Assembly (NCBI RefSeq): GCF_001591705.1
Contig: NZ_BCVK01000014.1
Span: forward strand, 1-40,602
DNA length: 40,602 nucleotides
Direction of reading: 5' to 3'
Source: Lactococcus cremoris subsp. cremoris NBRC 100676
GTDB lineage: Bacteria > Bacillota > Bacilli > Lactobacillales > Streptococcaceae
The notes under the pieces are model-generated. The model had not been told where the DNA came from. It saw only the letters and a list, made by a program, of their open reading frames with translations, and ran no database searches. The position numbers and the translations under genes were made by a program. Shown piece by piece: positions 16,482 through 24,005 of the stretch (positions within the stretch are counted from its first letter, which is position 1; every line of letters starts with the position of its first letter).

Positions 16482-17141
16482 GATAGACAAGTTAAGGAAA
16501 AACTGCGGATAGCATTAATTTTTGCTTTGAACGCAGGATTTATGGATGGTTTCTCATTCTTTCATTTTAATGACCGTTTTATTGGGGCACAATCAGGGAA
16601 TGTAATTCAAGCAGGGATTAATATTGCCAAAGGAGATTTTGCTCGATTTTGGGATTTTGCGATTCCGATTATTTTCTTTATATTAGGGGTAATGACTCGC
16701 GGTTTTTACTCTCATTATTTGATGAAGCGACGTCATTTTGATGCTTCTTATTTGCTTTTGGTTCAATGGTTAGGTGTGACTATTTTTGCCTTAGCTTATG
16801 GCTTAGGCTTGAAGATTCCTGTTTCGTTTTATGTTGGAATTTTTTCTTATTTTATGGCAATTCAATATGATACCTTCACCAAGGTTCACGGACGAGCTTA
16901 CGGAAGTATCTTTATGACAGGTAATATGAAGTCTATGTCAGCAAATCTTGCACAGTATATTATTACCAAAGATAAACAAAAACTTCGTTCAGTCGGTATC
17001 TATGCAGCGCTCATCAGTATTTTCTTTGCTGGAGCAGCAATAGCAACCCTTGCCGGAAATTGGTTTGGAAGTTGGACAATGATGGGCTCCACTTTCATGA
17101 TAGGGGCAGTTTATTTAATTGTTCGTTTTGATGAAATTTAA
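16479..17141 (+). CDS. YoaK/DUF1275-family membrane protein
   Basis: 220 residues from ATG 16479 (MDRQVKEKLRIALIFALNAGF). A longer frame from TTG 16437 would need translation across the promoter, so I reject it. The family motif GFMDGFSFFHFNDRFIGAQSGNVIQAG near residues 19-45 and the later IFMTGNMKSMSANLA are typical of DUF1275 proteins, which are membrane proteins of six helices with no established biochemical role. The gene is alone, with a terminator shared with the convergent ADH pseudogene. The likely lack of a 5' leader is its main oddity. Confidence 0.85.
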   Translation: MDRQVKEKLRIALIFALNAGFMDGFSFFHFNDRFIGAQSGNVIQAGINIAKGDFARFWDFAIPIIFFILGVMTRGFYSHYLMKRRHFDASYLLLVQWLGVTIFALAYGLGLKIPVSFYVGIFSYFMAIQYDTFTKVHGRAYGSIFMTGNMKSMSANLAQYIITKDKQKLRSVGIYAALISIFFAGAAIATLAGNWFGSWTMMGSTFMIGAVYLIVRFDEI

Positions 17142-17167
17142 AAATCCTCAAAAATGAGGATTTTTTT
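17139..17167. terminator. Bidirectional terminator, DUF1275 gene / ADH pseudogene
   Basis: AAAATCCTCA/TGAGGATTTT with a short A loop and T-runs on both strands; it overlaps the DUF1275 stop codon. Confidence 0.9.
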
Positions 17168-17169
17168 GT

Positions 17170-18157
17170 TCAAGTGAGGACAATTTTTCCGATGGTATGA
17201 TTTTCTTCAATAAGCTCATGAGCTTTTCTAACATTGTCAGCAGTAAGAGCACCTAAATTTTGAGTCATTGTGCTTGTAAGAGTACCATTATCTAGCCATT
17301 CAGAAGCTTGATTTAATATGTCATGCTGACTTTGTAAATCATCAGTGTCTGAAACCACTTTAGTAAACATCCACTCAAAGTTAAAACGAGCAGATTTATG
17401 AGCCAGTTTATCTAAATTAATAGCTTGCCCTGGTTCAACAATATTTGCAATCGAACCTTGAGGAGCAATTAACTCATTTACTGCAGGCATATGTTCAACA
17501 ACAGCATTTAAAATTAAAATATAATCAACAAACTTAAAGCCAAGCTCATGAACTTGAGGCACCAGATTTTCATGATGATTGACGGTATAATCGGCGCCAA
17601 AATTCTTGACCCATTCAATGGCTTGGGGATTTGATGCTGTAGCAATTACTGTCAATCCGGCATTTTTGGCCATTTGAGTTGCTACTGAACCGACGCCACC
17701 CGCGCCATTAATGATAAGAATTGACTTCCCTTTTGACTCACTGGTAACTTGAAGTTTTTCAAAAAGAAGTTCATAAGCTGTTAAACTTGTTAGAGGTATG
17801 GCGACGGCTTTTTCTTTGGAAAGATTTTTGGGAGCAAAGCCAACAATTCGTTCATCAACTGCTTGAAATTCAGCGTTTGAACCAGCTCGCGTGACATCTC
17901 CAGCCCAAAAAAACAGAATCTCCAACTTTAAAAAGTTTGCTTTGACTGCCAACTTCGACCACAGTTCCCAATCCATCCCAACCAAGAATTTTTGGCTGAG
18001 TTAGTGTCCCTTTGATTGATTTTCGAACTTTTGTATCGACAGGATTGATTGAAATGGCTTCAACTTTAATTAGTAAATCATGTGGTCTTAAGATTGGCTT
18101 TTCTATTTCAAAGTCAATAAAATTTCGACCAGAGTCAACTGTTCCGATTGCTTTCAT
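17170..18157 (-). pseudogene. Zinc-type alcohol dehydrogenase/quinone reductase-like gene, frameshifted
   Basis: ATG 18157 (ribosome site GTGAGGT) opens MKAIGTVDSGRNFIDFEIEK, and residues 1-87 match the GroES-like half of medium-chain dehydrogenases (SINPVDTKVRKS, LGWDGLGTVVEVG). The frame is then lost at a run of seven T on the coding strand (A7 on the plus strand, 17907-17913). With six T it reads GDSVFWAGDVTRAGSNAEF and continues through the Rossmann loop INGAGGVGSVATQMAK to the stop at 17170, a 328-residue protein of normal length. One added base therefore explains the defect. Other features look intact, so the lesion is recent, a phase-variable tract, or a sequencing error. Substrate unknown. 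Confidence 0.9.
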
Positions 18158-18324
18158 TTTTCTACCTCACTTATAAGTAAAAGTGTATACCAGTGTGACT
18201 CCTAAGTCAATCACTTGAATTTAATATTATATATTTTCATCACAACATTAAAAATTTCTAAGACCAAAGAAAAAAGGCTTTGTTACAATGGAGAGAGTTA
18301 AACTAATAGAATCTAGGTAAACTC

Positions 18325-19442
18325 ATGACAAAAACTTATAATCATTATCATTTTGACCACGTTGGAAGCTTTCTTCGCCCAAAAGCCCTAAAAGATGCAC
18401 GTTCGGCTTATTCCGAAGGTCAACTTTCACTGACAGATTTAAAAAAGTTCAAGAAGTAGAAGAAGTAGAAATTGAGAGACTGGTAAAAGAAGAAGTAAAG
18501 GTTGGTCTTAAAGCTGTAACTGATGGGGAATTTAATCGTTCGTGGTGGCATTTAGATTTTCTCTGGGGACTAAATGGAGTTGGAGTTTATGAACAAGAAG
18601 CTTCTTATAAATTTCATGGAGCAAAAACAAGAACGACTAATATTGAACTGACAGGAAAAGTAGCCTTTAATCCAGAGCATCCTTTTTTTGCTGATTTTGA
18701 ATATTTGAAAAGTATTTTACCAGAAGGAGTTGAACCTAAAGTTACGATTCCATCACCATCATTAATTCCGAATCGTGATGGTCGTTCAGACCGCTGGCCT
18801 GAGTTTTATGGAAGTTGGGAAGAGTTTTTAGATGATTTGGCTCAAGCTTATCATGAAACTTTGCTTCATTTTTATGAGCTGGGGGCTCGTTATATTCAAT
18901 TAGATGATACAACTTGGGCTTATCTTATTGCACGTTTGTTAGATGATCCTGAAAATCATGAAAAATATGTCAAAATGTGTGAAGATATTGTTTATGTTGT
19001 CAACAAACTTTTAGAAGACTTACCGGAAGATTTGAGAGTTTCGACTCATATTTGCCGTGGAAACTTCAAATCAACTTATCTTTTTGAAGGTTCATATGAG
19101 CCTGTCGCAAAATACTTGGGACAACTTAACTATGATACTTTCTTTTTAGAATATGATGATGCTCGCTCAGGCTCTTTTGCTCCTTTAGCCGAAATCTGGA
19201 ATCAAAGAAATGATGTATTAATTGTTCTTGGACTATTCACCTCAAAACATCCAGAGCTTGAAAAATATGAGGAAATTAAAGCACGTTTAGATGAAGCTCT
19301 TGAATCTGTGCCTCTCAAAAACTTAGCCCTCTCAACACAATGCGGATTTGCCTCAACAGAAGAAGGAAACTCGTTAACACAAGCAGAGCAATGGGCAAAA
19401 TTGGCACATATAAAAAATATTGTGGATAAAATTTGGGAGTAA
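18325..19442 (+). pseudogene. MetE-like (YxjG/COG0620) methyltransferase gene, frameshifted
   Basis: ATG 18325 opens MTKTYNHYHFDHVGSFLRPK, typical of the short, C-terminal-domain-only homologues of cobalamin-independent methionine synthase. The frame stops at codon 45 (TAG 18457). Adding one A to the A6 run at 18441-18446 gives TDLKKVQEVEEVEIERLV and an open frame to 19442, 372 residues, the normal length. Downstream motifs are kept: VTDGEFNRSWWHLDF, FYELGARYIQLDDTTWAY, STHICRGNF (His and Cys zinc ligands) and STQCGFAS. A duplicated GAAGTA unit sits just after the lesion. The family transfers methyl groups to thiols such as homocysteine. A -10-like TACAAT lies near 18286. Confidence 0.9.
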
Positions 19443-19473
19443 GAGATAGCTCCAAAACTTAGCATTTGATAGT

Positions 19474-19507
19474 GAAAAAATGAAGTTTTTCTCTTCAAGT
19501 TTTTTTC
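19474..19507 (+). terminator. Terminator after the MetE-like pseudogene
   Basis: Short stem TGAAG/CTTCA extended by A-T pairs, with a run of seven T. Confidence 0.7.
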
Positions 19508-19556
19508 TGTTGAACGAAAAATATGACCGTCCCAGTCAAATGATTTCTTAATGGAT

Positions 19557-19590
19557 TTGACTTTAGTTGAACATAGTGTTATACTTGCGA
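19557..19590 (+). promoter_or_regulatory. Promoter of the initiator tRNA gene
   Basis: TTGACT at 19557-19562, 17-base spacer, then TGT-TATACT (-10 at 19580-19585). Only five bases separate the -10 from the first base of the tRNA, so transcription should start at or within a base or two of the mature 5' end. Confidence 0.8.
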
Positions 19591-19664
<74 letters not shown>

Positions 19665-19670
19665 TATTAT

Positions 19671-19697
19671 TAAGGGCTGTAGGGGGCCCTTATTTTT
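19671..19697 (+). terminator. Terminator of the tRNA gene
   Basis: Stem TAAGGGC/GCCCTTA with an 8-base loop, then TTTTT, six bases after the tRNA. Confidence 0.88.
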
Positions 19698-19782
19698 CTT
19701 ATCATTAAAAAGTAAAATGAGCCTCTTATGTAGTGAAAAGTTCTTCGTTAAATAGGCAAAGCCTAGAAAAGGAAGTAATAAC

Positions 19783-19983
19783 ATGAAAACAGGAGATATT
19801 ATCACCCTCTCAAACGGCGAAAAAGCAACGATAGTTTCGGCAGATATTAACACCTATAAGCATGCTCTCATTGTAGAATTAGAGAATCATGATGTGAGGG
19901 TAGTTGATAGAGAAACATTAACTCTTGCAAAAGCAAATCCGCATGATAATATAGGTAACCATAAGAAGATACGGAAAGCATAA
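19783..19983 (+). CDS. Small conserved-looking protein upstream of csp genes, function unknown
   Basis: 66 residues, beginning MKTGDIITLSNGEKATIVS. It looks like a small beta-barrel: alternating hydrophobic residues, a TLSNGEKATIV hairpin, then a basic C-terminus HKKIRKA. No signal peptide or membrane segment. Ribosome site AAAGGAAG 9 bases before the ATG. The first csp gene starts 122 bases later from its own promoter. I do not recognise the family; position next to csp genes suggests, but does not show, a link with cold shock or nucleic-acid binding. Confidence 0.75.
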   Translation: MKTGDIITLSNGEKATIVSADINTYKHALIVELENHDVRVVDRETLTLAKANPHDNIGNHKKIRKA

Positions 19984-19984
19984 T

Positions 19985-20105
19985 TTGACTTTCTATCAGA
20001 GAGGTGGTACTATCAAGAGGTAGGTTTTGTCGTGAGTTTAAATGTTTCAGGAATGCACTTTTTCGCAAAATAGGATTTACAATTAATGCGAAAGGATGTA
20101 TTAAG
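19985..20105 (+). promoter_or_regulatory. Promoter and long leader of the first csp gene
   Basis: TTGACT at 19985, 17-base spacer, TACTAT, then a leader of about 85 bases. The leader shares blocks with that of the second csp gene: GGTTTTGTCGTGAGTT, CACTTTTTCGCAAAAT and GGATTTACAATT, ending in a GAAAGGA ribosome site. Long structured leaders are typical of csp mRNAs and act in cold-dependent stability and translation (known for the family). Confidence 0.75.
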
Positions 20106-20306
20106 ATGATAAATGGAACAGTAAAATGGTTCAATATGGACAAAGGCTATGGCTTTATTATTACAGAGGATATGCAGGATGTATTTGCTTATCTACTGTC
20201 TATACAAGGAAATGGTTTTAAAAAGTATAATGAAGGTCAAAAGGTAACTTTTGATGTAACAATGACAGCTCGAGGGCGTTATGCTTCAAATATACATAAA
20301 GTATAA
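20106..20306 (+). CDS. Divergent cold-shock-domain protein
   Basis: 66 residues, the same length as the second csp product, start ATG 20106. The first half keeps GTVKWFNMDKGYGFI, i.e. RNP1 (KGYGFI) and the Trp/Phe of strand 1. RNP2, normally VFxHF, is VFAYL, so the His and second Phe that stack on single-stranded nucleic acid are gone, and the C-terminal half (MTARGRYASNIHKV) departs from the usual QRGPQAxNI. The protein is slightly basic, unlike the acidic second copy. Promoter, leader and terminator are intact, so it is probably expressed. It is either a specialised paralogue or one in decay. I cannot assign it to a named csp gene. Confidence 0.85.
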   Translation: MINGTVKWFNMDKGYGFIITEDMQDVFAYLLSIQGNGFKKYNEGQKVTFDVTMTARGRYASNIHKV

Positions 20307-20311
20307 ATTTT

Positions 20312-20340
20312 GAAAATGAGAGACTATCTCTCTTTTTTTA
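20312..20340 (+). terminator. Terminator of the first csp gene
   Basis: GAGAGA/TCTCTC with a 3-base loop followed by seven T. Confidence 0.85.
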
Positions 20341-20350
20341 TTTATTGCTG

Positions 20351-20450
20351 TTGTAATTAGATTTTAAAATGTTATACTAGTCTTGGGAAGAATAGTTGCT
20401 TTCCTAACAGTTTATCAAGACTACCTTCATTATTGAGGTGGTTTTTTTAT
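20351..20450 (+). ncRNA. Candidate small RNA 1, with its own promoter and terminator
   Basis: Promoter TTGTAA (20351-20356), 16-base spacer, TGT-TATACT (20373-20378); predicted RNA from about 20384 to 20449, roughly 65 bases. The 5' half can pair CTTG...CAAG around GGAA...TTCC. The 3' half is a terminator, ACTACCT/AGGTGGT with a 9-base loop and seven T. No ORF with a ribosome site fits. A copy with the same promoter spacing and layout follows the second csp gene (20826-20925). Confidence 0.6.
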
Positions 20451-20452
20451 AG

Positions 20453-20574
20453 GTTGACATGTAGCCTATATAATGATATTATAGACGAGTAGATTTTGTC
20501 ATGAGTTAAATGTATATTATATTCACTTTTCACAAAATAAGGTTTACAATTTTTGTTGAAAGGAAATAATTAAT
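20453..20574 (+). promoter_or_regulatory. Promoter and long leader of the second csp gene
   Basis: TTGACA at 20454, 17-base spacer, extended TGA-TATTAT, then a leader of about 85 bases that shares the blocks GATTTTGTCATGAGTT, CACTTTTCACAAAAT and GGTTTACAATT with the first csp gene. Ribosome site GAAAGGAAA. Confidence 0.8.
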
Positions 20575-20775
20575 ATGACAAAAGGAACTGTAAAATGGTT
20601 TAATCCAGATAAAGGATTTGGCTTTATCACTTCAGAAGATGGTCAAGATGTGTTCGCACACTTTTCACAAATTCAAACTTCAGGTTTTAAAACACTTGAT
20701 GAAGGCCAAAAAGTAACTTTTGATGTTGAAGCTGGTCAACGTGGCCCTCAAGCTGTTAATATCGAAAAAGCATAA
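20575..20775 (+). CDS. Cold-shock protein, Csp family
   Basis: 66 residues, a complete single cold-shock domain: [18 protein letters not shown] with RNP1 KGFGFI, then RNP2 VFAHFS, and [12 protein letters not shown] at the end. Csp proteins bind single-stranded RNA and DNA and act as RNA chaperones during cold shock and stationary phase. The product is acidic. It has its own promoter, a long conserved leader and a terminator. Codon usage is that of a highly expressed gene. Lactococci carry tandem csp pairs; the exact paralogue (B or D type) cannot be named from sequence alone. Confidence 0.95.
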   Translation: MTKGTVKWFNPDKGFGFITSEDGQDVFAHFSQIQTSGFKTLDEGQKVTFDVEAGQRGPQAVNIEKA

Positions 20776-20788
20776 AAGTAATTAATGA

Positions 20789-20818
20789 AAAACGGAGCAA
20801 TTTGCTTCGTTTTTTTTA
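20789..20818 (+). terminator. Terminator of the second csp gene
   Basis: AACGGAGCAA/TTGCTTCGTT-type stem (one G-T pair) followed by eight T. Confidence 0.88.
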
Positions 20819-20825
20819 TTAAAAC

Positions 20826-20925
20826 TTGTAATTATAAAATCTTATGATATACTTAGCGCAGCAAGAGGAAACTCACACTTCCCTTGATATAAATTAGGGC
20901 CACTCTTTTAAGGAGTGGTTTTTAA
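20826..20925 (+). ncRNA. Candidate small RNA 2, structural homologue of small RNA 1
   Basis: Promoter TTGTAA (20826-20831), 16-base spacer, TGA-TATACT (20848-20853); predicted RNA about 20860-20925. The 5' hairpin is CAAG-A-GGAA / TTCC-CTTG with an 8-base loop, and the terminator is CCACTC/GAGTGG with T5. Promoter spacing, order of hairpins and total length match small RNA 1, while most unpaired bases differ. No ORF fits. Confidence 0.6.
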
Positions 20926-20930
20926 TTGTT

Positions 20931-21101
20931 TTTAATGTGTTATAATTAAAGTGTTGATACTGGTAAATGCCACTTTTTGAGAGAGGTTTATAATTGAAGT
21001 GGATAAAGTGCCATTTAGAATAATATAGGACGTCTAGCACTAAGATTAAGGTGCTTTGAACTATAATAGAATTAAGAAAAAAAATAGAAAGAGAGAAAAA
21101 A
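20931..21101 (+). promoter_or_regulatory. Structured region upstream of the MBL hydrolase gene
   Basis: TGTTATAAT near 20939 is a consensus extended -10. It is followed by a 12-base inverted repeat with one mismatch (AAATGCCACTTT near 20968, AAAGTGCCATTT near 21006) and a second hairpin AGCAC/GTGCT near 21037-21057. A further TATAAT near 21062 is the likely promoter of the downstream gene. The first part could be a third short transcript. Confidence 0.4.
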
Positions 21102-21854
21102 ATGAAATTAACAGCGCTAGGTGTTTGGGGAGGTTACCCCACTCGTGATGCAGGAACAACTTCTTATCTTTTACAATCGGAGTCTGGCTTCAACATGCTT
21201 TTAGACTGCGGGTCTCGTGCGGTGACTGAGCTTGAACATGAGTTACAACCGACTCAGTTGGATGCGGTTATTTTGAGCCATTATCATGAAGACCATATTG
21301 CTGATTTGGGAGCACTTCGTCAATATCGTCAACTTTATCCATTAGGACAGGACGGTTGGGACGGTATGATGTTACCGATTTATGGTCATGGCGAAAATGA
21401 ATATGAATTTTCTAAATTGAATTTGGATAAGGTTTCTGAAGGTCATCTTTATGATGTCGAAAATGGGACAAAAGTTGGTCCTTTTGACATTACATTTTTA
21501 AAAACAGTACACCCTGTGGTTAATTATGCCATGCGCATTGTTGAACGTAGAACGGGTCAAGTTTTAGTTTATACTGGGGATACTGGTTATTTTGATGAAT
21601 TGACAGAATTTGCCAAAGAGGCTGACCTTCTCCTTGCCGATGTTTATTTCTTTAAGGATAAAGCTAAAATGCCTAATCATTTGTCATCAATTGAAGCTGG
21701 TCAAATTGCTAAAGAAGCGAAAGTTAAAAAATTAATTTTGACTCATTTGCCTCAATTTGGTGATTTGGATATTTTACTGACAGAAGCCAAAGAAGCAGCG
21801 GGAAATACTGTCACTACTGATTTAGCGGTTCCCCATAAAAAATGGCAACTTTAA
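21102..21854 (+). CDS. MBL-fold metallo-hydrolase (YhfI/RNase Z-like)
   Basis: 250 residues, cytoplasmic. The metal site HxHxDH is seen as HYHEDHIADL near residues 65-70; further ligands are a His in KTVHPVVNYAMR (about 141), the Asp in VYTGDTGY (about 166) and the His in LTHLPQF near residue 216. This is the general metallo-beta-lactamase fold of the RNase Z/phosphodiesterase branch; B. subtilis YhfI is the closest type I recognise, without known substrate. The phosphoesterase gene overlaps its end by 13 bases, so the two are cotranscribed with tadA. Confidence 0.88.
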   Translation: MKLTALGVWGGYPTRDAGTTSYLLQSESGFNMLLDCGSRAVTELEHELQPTQLDAVILSHYHEDHIADLGALRQYRQLYPLGQDGWDGMMLPIYGHGENEYEFSKLNLDKVSEGHLYDVENGTKVGPFDITFLKTVHPVVNYAMRIVERRTGQVLVYTGDTGYFDELTEFAKEADLLLADVYFFKDKAKMPNHLSSIEAGQIAKEAKVKKLILTHLPQFGDLDILLTEAKEAAGNTVTTDLAVPHKKWQL

Positions 21855-22691
21855 CGAGACGCTTTAAAAAGCCAATAATTATTATTTTGTCTGTCCTTTT
21901 ATTGACAGTTATTATCATTTTTTCTGTCAGTATCAGAAATCATTTCCTTAATTATAATCCTCCAAAGACTAAAAGGCAGATTGAACAATTAGTTAAAGCA
22001 AGTGCTGACAATCCTAAAACGAGATTTGTTACTGACGGTCAGCATTATCAGCGAAATTTATTTGTTTCAGACATTCATGGTCGCTTGCCAGGATTGAAAA
22101 AAACACTGACAGAGATTCACTTTAGTAAAAGTGACAGACTCTTCGTGCTTGGAGATAGTATTGACCACGGCCGATTTGGTTTTGATGTTTTGCTTTATTT
22201 GTTGAAAACTTTGCCAGATGCGGGCTATCATGTGACAGTCATGATGGGAAATCATGAACAAATGTGGTCAGAGCTTGCAAGTGACGGTAAAACGGATGCG
22301 GAGCAACTTTCTAATGCAATTGGAACGATTGATATTTATGAAGGGGCTCCGCCAAATGGTTGGCAATATTCAATCGAAAATTGGAAATAAGTGGGTGGTA
22401 CTCTCTCATAGTGCAAAAATGAACCTCTCTTATGAAAAAGAGAAAAAAACTGATTTGTTTTGGGAACATTTGCCGGGAGATTCTTTTGAGCGGCGAAATA
22501 GTGTTGCTAAGGCGGTAGGGGTACCAAACACAGACGTTCAGGTCTTCGTTGGTCATGTCAGTGGAATCTTGTTTGGTAAGCATCCAAACTATATTTGTTT
22601 AGATAATACGATTGTCAATGGAACATTAGAACAGTTTGAAGCAGTTCCAGTGAAAATATATTGTCTTGAACAAGAGAAATTTTTAGGATAA
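21842..22691 (+). pseudogene. Membrane-anchored calcineurin-like phosphoesterase, broken by frameshift and probable deletion
   Basis: From ATG 21842 there is an N-terminal membrane helix (about residues 11-30), then the metal-binding motifs FVSDIHGR, VLGDSIDHGR and MMGNHEQMW of the PPP/calcineurin superfamily. The frame ends at TAA 22388-22390. The rest of the protein (VVLSHSAKMN, then FVGHVSG, the C-terminal His motifs) is in another frame to 22691. About 30 residues normally found between GNHE and the next His motif also seem to be missing. At the junction AAAATTGGAAA can be read as ENWK in one frame and KIGN in the other, which suggests deletion between short repeats. Both halves look otherwise conserved, so the lesion is recent. 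Confidence 0.8.
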
Positions 22692-23159
22692 ATGAATTTT
22701 ACAGAAGAAGAAAAAGAATTTTTTATGACGGAAGCACTCAAAGAGGCGCAAAAAGCAGCTGAAAATGAGGAAGTTCCGATTGGGGTTGTCATTGTCAAAG
22801 ACGGCGAAATTATTGCGCGTGATTTCAATAGGCGAGAGCTTGATGGTCGGGCAACGCACCATGCTGAAGTTTGTGCAATTGAAGCAGCAAATCAGGCAGT
22901 GGGAAATTGGCGACTTCTTGATTGTGCGCTCTTTGTTACTATTGAACCTTGCGTCATGTGCGCCGGAGCGATTGGTTTAGCAAGGATTCCACAAGTTTAC
23001 TTTGGGGCGACAAATCCTAAATTTGGAGGAACAGTCAGTCTCTATCAGATTTTAGAAGACAAGCGACTGAACCATCGAGTCCAAGTAGAATCGGGGATTT
23101 TAGAATACGAGTGTGCAAAAATTATGCAAGACTTCTTTAAAAATAGACGAAAAAAATAA
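22692..23159 (+). CDS. tadA: tRNA-specific adenosine deaminase TadA
   Basis: 155 residues. TadA converts A34 to inosine in the anticodon of tRNA-Arg(ACG), an essential modification. The zinc/catalytic motifs are complete: HAEVCAIEAA (His and Glu) at about 56 and PCVMCAGAI (both Cys) at about 87. The motif GATNPKFGGTVS is typical of TadA as opposed to free-base deaminases. The ATG follows the preceding stop directly (TAAATG), so it is coupled to the broken phosphoesterase frame, and its expression may depend on that. The SRP RNA gene follows 20 bases after the stop, a common neighbourhood in lactic bacteria. Confidence 0.96.
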   Translation: MNFTEEEKEFFMTEALKEAQKAAENEEVPIGVVIVKDGEIIARDFNRRELDGRATHHAEVCAIEAANQAVGNWRLLDCALFVTIEPCVMCAGAIGLARIPQVYFGATNPKFGGTVSLYQILEDKRLNHRVQVESGILEYECAKIMQDFFKNRRKK

Positions 23160-23179
23160 ATTGTGTTATAATAGTTTTC

Positions 23180-23259
23180 GGAGCAATAAGTTTCTTACGA
23201 AGCGTGTCAGGACCTGACGGTAGCAGCACTAAGTATGGAACTTATGTGCTCTTTTTTTT
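23180..23259 (+). ncRNA. ffs: Signal recognition particle RNA (small, 4.5S type)
   Basis: Extended -10 TGTTATAAT at 23164-23172. The RNA pairs GAGCA-ATAAG at its 5' end with CTTAT-GTGCTC at its 3' end. The apical part GTGTCAGGACCTGACGG followed by TAGCAGCAC holds the AGG/AGCAG internal loop that binds Ffh. A run of eight T ends it. It is a short (about 78-base) SRP RNA lacking the Alu domain. It acts with Ffh in co-translational membrane targeting. Confidence 0.92.
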
Positions 23260-23312
23260 GTATTCTAATTTATGTTAAAGTATAATCATAACCTTGATTG
23301 AGGAGGAGTTTT

Positions 23313-23834
23313 ATGAAAAATGGAAATTGGAAAAATATGAAATGGTTGGTTTTAGTTTTAGTAGCGCTCCTGATTTCGTTAGGGATATTTAAATCATGTC
23401 AAATTTCAGATAAAAACCGAAGTATGAAAAATGAAAAAGATTCAGTTCGCTTTTTAGAGGGGGCTTGGATTTCAGATGTGAAGTTACCAATGTCTAAAAA
23501 ACTCAAAGGACAATTTTATCGGGCCAATATGGGTAACGAGCCCTATTTTAAATATGGTAAAGAACAAGTCGAACTAATATTTAGAGAGTTGGAAAATGGG
23601 TGGGGAAATATTGACGGAGATTTTGTGAGAGAAAATTCTGTCTATCATCTTTTGAATGAAGTAGACAAAGATGGTTTTCGGCCAGTTAAAATAAATATTA
23701 ATGAAAGAGGAGAAGAGGCTTTTTTCCGTTATAAAGTTATTAACAAAAATAAAGTAAAAATGAGAATTCTTCCTTCTGGAAGTGTTAAGGTTGCTGATGA
23801 ATTTGAGGTTTATTTTTTTAGGGAAAATGGTTGA
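23313..23834 (+). CDS. Small membrane-anchored protein, function unknown
   Basis: 173 residues from ATG 23313 with a perfect GAGGAG ribosome site; a TTG at 23298 is in frame but lies before that site. After MKNGNWKNMK a single hydrophobic segment (about residues 12-27) is followed by CQISDK; SCQ does not form a clean lipobox (LGIFKSCQ), so it is a signal anchor or weak lipoprotein. The rest is an extracytoplasmic domain rich in charged and aromatic residues with the opening FLEGAWISDVKLP. I recognise no family. Monocistronic, ended by two terminators. Confidence 0.75.
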   Translation: MKNGNWKNMKWLVLVLVALLISLGIFKSCQISDKNRSMKNEKDSVRFLEGAWISDVKLPMSKKLKGQFYRANMGNEPYFKYGKEQVELIFRELENGWGNIDGDFVRENSVYHLLNEVDKDGFRPVKININERGEEAFFRYKVINKNKVKMRILPSGSVKVADEFEVYFFRENG

Positions 23835-23838
23835 TAAG

Positions 23839-23887
23839 ATCGGAGAAAAGCCTTTATAGGGGGCCCGATTTTTTTTAAAAATAATAT
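23839..23887 (+). terminator. Terminator of the anchored-protein gene
   Basis: ATCGG...CCGAT outer stem with inner GCC/GGC, then eight T. Confidence 0.6.
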
Positions 23888-23890
23888 GGC

Positions 23891-23927
23891 AAAAGTGATT
23901 AGTGAAATTTTACTAATCACTTTTTTA
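23891..23927. terminator. Bidirectional 13-bp hairpin with U-tract
   Basis: AAAAGTGATTAGT and ACTAATCACTTTT form a perfect stem around an 8-base loop, with T6 after. It insulates the sugar cluster from upstream transcription. Confidence 0.9.
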
Positions 23928-23966
23928 CTTCAAAAATAAAAATTTTAGAAAATTTACCACAAAATT

Positions 23967-23981
23967 ATAAAACGCTTTCAA
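23967..23981 (-). promoter_or_regulatory. Probable catabolite-responsive element (cre)
   Basis: On the minus strand TGAAAGCGTTTTAT fits the CcpA consensus TGWAARCGYTWWCW except for one position. It lies 25 bases upstream of the -35 of the sugar cluster. Confidence 0.55.
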
Positions 23982-24005
23982 AACGAATATACAAGGTATT
24001 TAATA

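Noticed and set aside
23839-23927. Small RNA between the two terminators before the sugar cluster
   Set aside because: No promoter lies between them; the second is best read as an insulating bidirectional terminator.
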